The notes under the pieces: generated by a model
What the model was told of the DNA's origin: nothing
What the model saw: the letters and a program-made list of their open reading frames with translations, nothing else
Databases searched by the model: none
Shown here: piece by piece, positions 11,309 through 20,069 of the stretch
Layout: each line of letters opens with the position of its first letter
Numbering within the stretch: the stretch's first letter is position 1
Translations under genes and position numbers: made by a program
Assembly: GCA_025890175.1 (NCBI GenBank)
Contig: JANPYM010000010.1
Location: 774,427 to 838,426, forward strand
Direction of reading: 5' to 3'
DNA length: 64,000 bases
From: Ciborinia camelliae
Taxonomy: Eukaryota > Ascomycota > Leotiomycetes > Helotiales > Sclerotiniaceae

Positions 11309-11995
11309 TCAAATCTTCGCCTTCATCTTCTTGGGATGGTCTTTCTCCCACTGCTCAGCAATTTTATTCTCCCTCTCCATCCGCGCCACCAACCCATCAT
11401 ACAAATCCTTATACACTCCTCCTTCCTCGATCAAATTCGCCGGCTTTCCCTTATCGTAATTGAAGAATGTCATATATCCTTCGTTCTGAGCGACGATCGC
11501 TTGCTGTCTCAATGACCATATTGTCGTGATGCCAAAGTATCGATCGGGAAGTACTTTTGTTATGCGGTTTGCCACGAGGAGCTACATCCAAGACATCAGT
11601 CATGGTTCTAGGTGAAGCTGGGTAAGTCTACCTACTGAATCCGGAAATTTCACGGGCCTCTTTAAGTTTAAAGTCAACGATTGAACGACACATCCAATGT
11701 GCCTCACGTTCATGAAATCGTCAAATCGTTCCTTGCCCAACCATTTCTCGAACGAAAAAATCACACGCATGTTGCAGGCCGTCATGTAGTGCATGTAGCC
11801 GTGATTTTTGACGTGTTTGAAGGGGTCTTGATCGTCGGACCAGTTCACGCCACATTCGGTCATGGTTTCTCGATCGTATCCCATTTCGAGGGCGATAGCA
11901 ATTACCTTTTCACGAAGTGGTGCGTAGAGAGGGCCGCCACCGGGAGCTTGATAGGACGATCCATGTAGGAGAGAGCCAATGTCCTCGGAGACCAT
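11309..11995 (-). CDS. Thioesterase-like (hot-dog, 4HBT-type) protein
   Basis: Two exons (11995-11636 and 11581-11309; 54-nt intron) encode 210 aa. The body has a hot-dog-fold pattern: VNWSDDQDPFKHVKNHGYMH (helix-entry Asp/His region), then VRHIGCVVQSLTLNLKRPVK, ITKVLPDRYFGITTIWSLRQ and QNEGYMTFFNYDKGKPANLI, resembling fungal thioesterase-like proteins that hydrolyse acyl-CoA or, in some clusters, release polyketides. There is no signal peptide or clear peroxisomal targeting signal; the C-terminus ends KMKAKI. The substrate cannot be read from sequence. It lies next to the accessory island but on its housekeeping side, so cluster membership is uncertain. Confidence 0.7.
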
Positions 11996-12614
11996 TATTG
12001 AAAACTTGAAGGTTTTTTTTCGAAGCTTGTAATTTCTTATGGAGGGAGGTATGGTGGAATATGTTTATTTGGTGGGTAGAATCGCCAATTACTTTGGAAG
12101 TTAAGTATTAAGCCTTGAATATTAAACTTCCATTACTCTAGAGTTAAAGAGTCAGAGAGTTCAAAACAAGGTCAAACAAAAATAGCCTCCCCTAGTCACA
12201 TGTCCTGTTGGATCACTCCGTAGTAACGTTCTGCCGTACTGCCGAGGCTTTCGGATCATGCCAACTGTTATTACATGCAGTACCTACTCCATCCAGCTTT
12301 GCTTCAAGAGCCTCTGTGGGCAAACGCCAAACGCTTCACGGTTCACGATTCAGCTCGTTATTAAAACAGCACCAATATACCTATGCATGAGAGTGGGCAC
12401 CCTTCCAGGATCAAGACACGGGCTACCTACTTATAAACGGTTGCCTCGGACAGAACTTCAGAAGGCTGCATGTCTCATTTCATGCAGCCGTTTGGTAAAC
12501 TGGATACCCTGGCACAGTAAGCGGAAGGAATCAGGCCGAGTCAATTGTTAATGTGCTTGCTTGATGTTGATTCTTCGAGTCTTCCACATCACATTCTTAC
12601 AAACATTTTTAAAG
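11996..12614. promoter_or_regulatory. Divergent region thioesterase / adenylation-domain gene
   Basis: 619 bp with both presumed promoters. Two short plus-strand open frames (12208-12551) have no recognisable content. A small direct repeat is seen around 12583-12607 just before the adenylation-gene ATG. Confidence 0.4.
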
Positions 12615-14412
12615 ATGCCTTCCAAAATTTCAATCGATCTTGATCTTGATGAGAGCAACTTATTATTGCCAGCTGTAATAGACTTGAGAGCGCAGGCAGA
12701 ACCGAACAAACTCTTCTGCGCTTTGCTGAACTCTGCAAACGTTCAAGATGGGCTGGTCAACGTATCATACAGCGACTATGCTAATGCCATTAACAGATGT
12801 TCATGGTGGCTCGAGGAGAAGTTAGGAAAGGGGGATGGTTTGACTTTGAAGACCATTGGATATTTTGGACCTCCTGATATTCGACAAACTATCGTCGCTT
12901 TGGCAGTTTCTAAAATCAACCATAAGGTAAAACTTTACAATAACTATAACTCCACTGTGGCTAAGATATCCCATAGGCTTTGCTGTTATCTTCACGAAAC
13001 TCCGCCGAAGGAATACTCAGATTACTTGATGCGTGTGACTGCCACAACCTTATTGTAGCTCAAGACTGGCCAGCCCTTACTCCCGTTGTGAACGTTCTTA
13101 CATCGAAGAAAAGGTTACAAGTTCTGCCTTTTGAGGGTATCGCGCACTGGCTTGATCATGCCAAAGTTCTTCCGTATTTATTCGATACTACACTCGAGAA
13201 GGATGCAAGCCGACCCTGTGTGATCTTGCACAGCTCAGGATCGACAGGTATGTAGTTACGCCCCCCTTCAAGTACGACAACTAATTTGATTCAGGATTTC
13301 CAAAGCCTGTTGTCTACACTTTTGGTGCCCTCGCATCGTATCGCACATTTCTGGAGCCCCAAGAAGTTATAGCGGGAGCGAAAAGGACAATGGTTGATCT
13401 TTGGAAAAATAAAGTAACATATGTTGCTTTTCCAACTTCACATGTATGCAGACACACTCACTTCTAGCTGGACGTTATTGACTGAAAATAGATGGTCGGT
13501 TTCCTATGCGGAACCGCCTTCAATGTATACTGGGGTATGACCCCGATCTTTGGGCCTGGCACTGTCGTCCCTACGCCGAAATTGGCTGCTGCAATCCACC
13601 AACTTGAAATTTGCAAATCAACTGTCTTGCCAGTTTCGGTATTAGAGCCGCTGGCTAGCGTACCCGAATACCTTGAAGGACTTCGAAGCCTCGAGCTGGC
13701 CATTTGGTGTGGTTCACCCTTCAGTTCCTCTATTATTCCGAATAAGATCCGATCGCTTGTTCCTATCAATGCCGGTTATGGCGCAACGGAAGCTGGACCT
13801 TTTATCACACAAGTAGAAAGTCAAGACGACTTCGAATATATGAGCTTCAGTCCTCTCATGGGAGCACGATTCCAGCCATATGAAAATAACCTCTACGAAA
13901 TGATTATCGAGAAGAAGCCCGAGCTTCAAGGCGCTCAGCACATCTTCTGTTCTTTCCCCGAACTGAGCGAATGGCACTCCAAGGATCTATTCTCGAAACA
14001 TGCCACAAAACCAGACTTGTGGCGGTACGAAGGACGCACTGATGATATCTTGGTGCTATCCACTGGCGGCAACATCAATCCTCTTTTTATGGAAGGCGTC
14101 CTTATGACACATCCAAAGGTCATTTCTGCACTTCTCGTCGGGGAAGGGAGGCCAGAGACAGCCTGGCTCATAGAGGTTTGTGATCCGCCACAAAATGTCG
14201 TGGATTCTCAAGCACTGGTTGAGGAGCTGTGGAGTACGATAGAGAAGGCCAATGATGAGGCTCACGTAAGAATTGAGGCCAAAGTTAGGAAATCCAATAT
14301 CGTCTTTGTCACGAAGGAGAAACCCATGTTGAGAGCAGCAAAGGGAAGTATTCAGCGCAAGGCGACTATTCGTGCATATCGCGGAGAATTAGATGCGTTG
14401 TATAGTAATTAG
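12615..14412 (+). CDS. Stand-alone adenylation (AMP-forming) domain protein, NRPS-like
   Basis: Exons 12615-12926, 12977-13247, 13295-13443 and 13492-14412 encode 550 aa. Motifs of the ANL superfamily are intact: A3 ILHSSGSTGFPKP (ATP loop), A5 NAGYGATEAGPF, A7 YEGRTDDI and the A10-like RAAKGSIQRKAT with its catalytic-type Lys. Closest in style to fungal NRPS-like/alpha-aminoadipate-reductase-type proteins, where this domain is followed by a carrier (T) and a reductase or thioesterase domain. Here the frame stops right after A10 (ELDALYSN-stop); no Ser-bearing carrier motif and no NAD-binding domain follow. It is either a true free-standing acyl/aryl-AMP ligase or the surviving 5' part of a larger synthetase. 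A start at 12561 would only add hydrophobic residues, so I took the conserved-context ATG at 12615. Substrate unknown. Confidence 0.8.
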
Positions 14413-14609
14413 TTATGATTGCGTCTGAGATCAGAAGTAAAAGATAGTACCACATATGAGAAAAATCCTTGAATGAGAATGTTATTGTGTAGACCATAGA
14501 GGGCAATGACTGACATTACGACTTGATAGTATATATACTAAATCGACTATAATATCCCTAATGTACCTATGGATACCATAAACATCATAGTTCTTTCCAC
14601 ATAGTATAA

Positions 14610-15475
14610 ATCCAAAGGGAAGCATACGGCCAAGAAACTGGAAAATCAGTTCATTCAAACTGGGAATTTACGGAGGATACACCATTAAGAAGTGCATTAG
14701 AGCTATTGGCCCAAGAACTTTGTGGTTGGCCCTATTACCCGATGACAAATTCTTCGGGAAGTGAGGGTTATCAAAACAGGGCAGATGGGCGCGGTGTTGG
14801 GAAATACAATGGATGGGGTGGAGGGGTCAACCACTTCGATGCACGCAGTCCTCTTTTTGGAGAAAACGATGCTCATCTTGTCCATCTCAGCACCCTAGGT
14901 CTAGCACTTACTATAAGTGGGGTCACCTATATCGGGTATGAATACGGCTGGATCAACATACTCGTATGGTATTGGATTCCATATCTATGGGTAAATCACT
15001 GGCTTGGTGAGTACAAAAAGCTATATCAAATTGAGATTTCAAATTATTAACAAGTATTTAGTGGCTATCGCTTATTTACACCATACCGATCCAGCCCTGC
15101 CAAAGTATCAACCGGAAGCTTGGACATATGGATACACGAGGAGCTGCAGCCACGATTGATCGAGAGTTCGGCTTTATCGGACACTATTTCCTACATGACA
15201 TTGTTGAAACTCATGTTTTACATCACACCGTCCCGACCATCCCCCATTACCATGCGCGGGAAGCTACTGAGGCAATCAAGAGGGTCATGGGTGAGCACTA
15301 TAAATCCGACACCAAGAACGGCGCCTTCGGCTTTCTGGCGAGTATGTGGCAAAATATTAGGTGGTGTCAATGGGTGGAGCCCTGCGAGGGAGCTGTAGGG
15401 GATGGTAAGGCAATCTGGTTCTACCGGAACTCGAACCACTTAGGGGTCCCCTTCGGTGGTTGCAGCAAAGAATGA
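14610..15475 (+). pseudogene. Delta-12 fatty acid desaturase (FAD2-type) remnant
   Basis: The C-terminal half of a membrane oleate desaturase is recognisable: LAQELCGWPYYPMTN, GWGGGVNHFDARSPLF, WYWIPYLWVNHWL, then a 55-nt GT-AG intron (15007-15061), AIAYLHHTDPALPKY, DREFGFIGHYFLHD, the third His box ETHVLHHTVPTIPHYHA and EHYKSD. It is broken: the reading frame shifts between 15121 (EAWTYG) and about 15140 (RGAAATID), and the first frame stops shortly afterwards. The N-terminus with His box 1 (HECGH type) is absent, and upstream at about 14610-14650 only a blurred trace of His box 2 (GKHTAKKLEN) can be seen. It cannot encode an active desaturase. It lies about 200 bp after the adenylation gene and 1 kb before the MFS gene. 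Confidence 0.85.
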
Positions 15476-16502
15476 ATAGGGGCCCTAGCAAGTTTGAAAT
15501 TAGAATCACACTAAATGTATCTTCGCTTGTGACGATCAGACATCTTTAGACACGTGAGGGTCTATTTCACTTCTGCACATGGGGGAACAGGGCAGCCAAA
15601 GTGAGCATTTAGAAATCAGACTTTGCGGGACAATATCTGCCTCGTTTCTCGACTCCCTGAAATTGAATAAACTAATTGATACTACATCATTACAAAGAAC
15701 CGACTAAGAAATTCGCTCATATCGAATTACTGGGTAGCTTTTTAATAGATCCGGTATCTAGAATCTATCTACTAGGGAGATATTTAGATAGATATAATTT
15801 GAATTGCATTATTAATGACGGGGGTTCAAGTTTAGCGGCGCTTGTTAACTACGTAGGTATACCTTAGTCTACCATTGTAAGCATCGCTAAGCTCTAGCGT
15901 ACTACTGTAGCGGGCGTCAAGAGCGACGGATTAGATTACTGTAAGAATGCAGAGCAGATATAAATGATAGAAAATAGATTGCTTATGTCACACGCGTCAC
16001 ATAGAGTCATGTAGATGAAATCGTAGATCGGCAATCAGATAAAAGAACTATGCTAAGGAGAAAAGGGTCCTGATCACCAACTGATATAAATGGTGATCAC
16101 GTGACTAGCTAAATGACATAAGTGTTAATTTTTGAGCCTCAAAAATGTTGCTCCCGAGGGTGGAAGGATTAATAATACAGTACCGTGACAGTAACTAACT
16201 GCCTCGGTAATTCTTACGAACGAACCAACAAATGCCAACAATCGTCGAAGGTATTGGAAGAAATCGCGCAAGTGCATGTATTGGTTGTAGCTGCATCTCT
16301 TAATTCATCATGCCTAAAACTAATTGAAAGTTCGGCATTGTGGGTGGGTGGGATTTAGGGGATGCGGGGATAGTGTTTACCATGTCTCCTCCTTCCCCCA
16401 ATTCCATATCTTCCTCCCAGAGGCGCTCGCCCAGCGGCAGTCTCCTTTTTCAAGCCTACTCTGATATCTTGAATCTTAATCACTTCAACCACAAATTTCA
16501 TC
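15476..16502. other. AT-rich region upstream of the MFS gene, possible repeat relic
   Basis: About 1 kb without a gene. The part at about 15700-15990 is dense in TAG/CTA trinucleotides and looks unlike neighbouring spacers, perhaps a decayed transposon; this is a guess. The right part should contain the MFS promoter, including a perfect inverted repeat. Confidence 0.35.
16071..16103. promoter_or_regulatory. Perfect 9-bp inverted repeat with CACGTG box
   Basis: TGATCACCA at 16071-16079 and its exact reverse complement TGGTGATCA at 16091-16099, 11 nt apart, running into a CACGTG E-box at 16098-16103. It lies about 400 bp upstream of the MFS start codon; a dimeric regulator site is plausible but unproven. 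Confidence 0.45.
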
Positions 16503-18241
16503 ATGCCGCCTTTGACAGGTTCTGGCATGGAACTCGCAAAAGTTAATGATAAGGATGTATCTGCAGATCCATCAAATCAGTCACAATCACGAGAATCAGA
16601 CAATGAAGCGTCAGAATCAGCCATTCTACAGGACTGGGATTCTCCCAGTGATCTAGGAGACCCAAAGAACTGGAGCATAGGTCAAAAAATGATCCATACA
16701 GCAGTTCCAGGAGTTTTTGGTTTCTCTGTGTCAGTCGGTTCTTACTATTCTTCTCTACTCTTTCCATTACATCATTGCAGGCTCTTGAGACCAAATTTTG
16801 ACTGACGAATGAATACCTTCAGTGCTTTTGGGACCTCGGTATATGCGCCTGGTATCCCAAAAATTGCCAAGGAGATGGAAGTCAGTGTTGAGGTGGCGAC
16901 TTTGGGCATATCACTTTACTCACTTGGACTAGGTAACATTCCCTCCATATTATGCTGAACGACGGATAGCTGACATCTCCACGCTCTAGCATTAGGTCCC
17001 ATGATAGGCGCACCAATATCGGAAAGCAAAGGCCGTAAAGCTGTCTACATTCTCACTATCCCTATATTCCTCCTCTTTGTCATGGCTTCCGGCCTCTCCA
17101 AGAACATAACATCGCTGTTAGTATGCCGCTTCTTTGCTGGGGCCTTTGGGGCACCTTGTCTAGCAATTGGCGGTGGAACAGTCGCAGATCTTTGGGATAT
17201 GAAGTATGGTGGTGGCCTTGCTGCCGTCCTATTCGTACAAACCATGTTCCTTGGCCCTAGTCTAGGACCATTAATCGGAGGTTATGCGCTAGAGACACGG
17301 GGACATTGGACATGGTTGATGTGGGTGATGATTCTGGTGACGGGGCCCTTGTATCTCATTCTATTCTGGTCCAGCGAGACTTCAAAAAAGGAAATATTAC
17401 GACGAAGAGCCAAAGTCAGAGGATTGCCTGAACCGCCACGGCCACCGCCATTGATAGCGATGAAGATGCTATTCGTCATTACACTATATCGACCATTGAA
17501 AATGTTGTTGACAGACCCAATCGTGGCTTTCTTGGCACTATATTGTTCTTTTGCATTTGGTGTTCTGTTTGCCTTTTTTGATGCGTACCCGTATGTTTTT
17601 ATGGGTACATACGGATTCACCATTGCTCAATCTGGCCTTGCGTTCTTGGGCATATTTGTTGGAACTATATTATCAGTTCTCACATTCTATATCTTTGACA
17701 GAACACTGTACGAACATGCAAAACGCAAAGTCGCGCCAGATATTATGCCACCACCAGAGGAACGTTTATACACAGCTATGATAGGGTCCTTTGGCATCCC
17801 TGTGGGACTATTTTGGTTTGCATGGGCGGCTCGTGAGGACGTTCACTGGATAGTTCCCACGCTTGCAGGTATCCCTTTTGGCTGGGGAATGTCCACTATT
17901 TTCGTAAGTTTTTGCCATTCCTCCCACTGGCATTTGCCCCAAATCCATTTTTATTCGCATTGCTGAATGTAATCTGTACGCAGTTTAGCGGTATTACCTA
18001 CATCATAGACACATACGGAGCCCTCTTCGGTGCGTCGGCGATAGCTGGAAATGGATTTCTACGTTATATTTTCGGGGCCGTATTTCCTCTTTTCACACTA
18101 CAAATGTATGAGAATCTAGGGATTGCTTGGGCGACTAGTACATTGGCATTTTTGTCTCTGATTATGTTGCCTATTCCCATGGTTCTATATAAATGGGGGC
18201 CAAAATTGAGGGCAAGGAGTAAATACATTTCTCAAATGTGA
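16503..18241 (+). CDS. MFS transporter, DHA1 drug:H+ antiporter family
   Basis: Exons 16503-16729, 16823-16932, 16990-17903 and 17984-18241 encode 502 aa. A hydrophilic N-terminus ends in the DLGDPKNWS box typical of fungal DHA1/Tpo1-like proteins, followed by about 12 membrane segments with a central loop (SSETSKKEILRRRAKVRGLP). The family signature GAPISESKGRKAVYI (motif A, G-x(n)-RK) and the motif-C-like GPSLGPLIGGYALE are intact. Located in the plasma membrane; expected to export drugs, toxins, polyamines or pathway products. It is the only fully intact multi-exon gene of the 12.6-19.2 kb island, apart from the adenylation domain. The first donor (GTCAGT) is non-standard but keeps frame and conserved sequence (GFSVAFGTSVYAPG). 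Confidence 0.87.
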
Positions 18242-18495
18242 GAAATCTATGACTTCCAGATAGGCTAGCTCGATCAATTCAATTGATGCAGCTCTCAAAA
18301 TACTTAATGGGCAGGCAAGCTCCAACCTCTATTATGAAGCACCCACCAGATTAACAACTTATTCAACTGTTTATTTTCTCATGTTATCTAAAATCGTTTT
18401 GTGCCACGCCAGATTGTGAATCAAGAAATACCTAGTACCTGGACAGCACGACCTCGGGAGTCTCAAAATAGGAACTGAAGCAAAGAGCTCTAAAT

Positions 18496-19191
18496 TTAAA
18501 TACTCAAGAAGTACGGTATCTGACCGGGGTCAAGCCCCTTCCACACAAATGGCATACCTTGCGAAAGTCCATCCATGTCAAATTTTCTCCCTCCAACCAC
18601 TTCGCTGAAGTTCTGCATAGCCTCACGAAATTTCATCTCCGCCTGCCTTATGTCGGCACAACCACGTTCCAACAACCCTTTTGAATTGAACATATGGGCC
18701 AGAGTACCATTCTTGGACGCAAGATGTGGCCGATTGAACCTCGCTAGTAAAGCAATATGTTCCACGGCCTTATTTGCTGGTGGCAGGAAAGGCATAATAT
18801 CCTTGACGCCTTTTTGTGTTGGTACAGGCGCGTACAGCGCAGAAGGGTGTAGAGGTAGAACGCCAGATGTTGCAACAGGTTCTCCACTATTCAAAACGTG
18901 GTGCGAGACCCCATTAAGAAATGCAACGTGAACGAGGATATCGATAAGGGCTGATCTCCGCACAAGTGGCGAGGCGGGAAATTCGATGACAAAAGCAGTT
19001 TCGGTGGCCTCGCGGACCCACGCTTGCAGCTCATTATCCAACGCAAGTGTCCTGTCAGAATCATAGTAAGCTTCAACGAAGGAGGTCATGAAGCCCAGAA
19101 TAATAGAATGAAGAACGTTTCCGTCCTCAAAGAATGGCATGATTTTGATCGCGGGGCCATAAGTACAGTTTAGAAGACCGCGTGTTTTGCC
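18496..19191 (-). pseudogene. Lipoxygenase C-terminal fragment
   Basis: An open frame encodes the C-terminal part of a fungal lipoxygenase: MPFFEDGNVLH, EAYYDSD, ELQAWVREATETAF, DILVHVAFLNGVSHHVLN (third His ligand plus Asn), GVLPLHPSALYAPVPTQKG, LLARFNRP and GLSQGMPFVWKGLDP, ending in Ile, the residue whose carboxylate binds the metal in iron lipoxygenases. Homologous-looking frame extends upstream of the first Met (KTRGLLNCTYGPAIK) to an in-frame TAA at 19194-19192. The N-terminal half with the first pair of metal-binding His is not found upstream, so the product could not bind its metal. An exon lost to a sequencing gap is the main alternative. Downstream neighbour on the other strand is the MFS gene, 254 bp away. 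Confidence 0.8.
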
Positions 19192-20069
19192 TTATATGGC
19201 CATAGGGAACTTACAACCTGGTATATCACCCAGATCGTGATCTGTGGATGCATGACATTCGGGGACATGCTGAGTCCTAGCATGGATGGCCCGCAAACAG
19301 CATTATGGAGGTATAGTACTTTCTATATCCCCATCCAATCTTTCCAAGTTAGAAATTAATCCAAGATCCATAAAATCCAGATCAATCGGCTTTTTGTCCT
19401 TGGGCGCCAGTGGATGTGCACCCATACATGGTTCACGCTGCCTTGGTCTCCCATATTTATATTTCTCTCAAGAACTTTCCGAGGTTCTACATGACGACCT
19501 ACCGCCACGGTAATATTCCTTATCGGCACCGCAGTGTATGTATGTCACGCGAACTCCTGAGAAATCTTGGCCCGGAGTCTGTGACGTTTGGGTGAGCAAG
19601 ACATAATCATCTCGGGTGTTAACAGGCTTATCCTGATCTTTCCCTCTTTCCGTACAGGGAGGGTGCCAGTCACCAAATCTTTCATGTCCTCGTCAATATT
19701 GCTCAGATATCGCACGTCTTAGGATTGATCCAAGCATTGATGAAACTCCCAGAGATGGAAAATTGAAAGGGATTAGAGGGGCGATAAGACGAATGTATCG
19801 CGAGCCAACGAGTCGACTCCAGTGGATACCTAGGTAGGTATAACTCGGTTGATAGTACCGCTCAGATCTTTAAACTAGGGATGAACAGAACGAAGGGACG
19901 GGAATAAATTTATATCTCAGAACAGATACATGATCACAATAAGAAAGAGAACTTATAGAAACAAAACAATGCATCGAATTATCCCATTGTATCAGCCTAT
20001 TAAACTCTCCGGTTTACGTATATGCAAGGTAGGTATGTATGTACTTCGCTTATTTCACCCATCTGATGG
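19192..20069. other. Intergenic DNA between lipoxygenase remnant and VAC14
   Basis: 878 bp. It should contain more of the lipoxygenase if that gene were complete, but I could not recognise further exons on the minus strand. The right part is the VAC14 3' region. Confidence 0.4.

Noticed and set aside
15400..15480. tRNA-like string with GGAACTCGAACCA
   Set aside because: It is the C-terminal coding end of the desaturase remnant (WFYRNSNHLGVPFGG) and does not fold as a cloverleaf.
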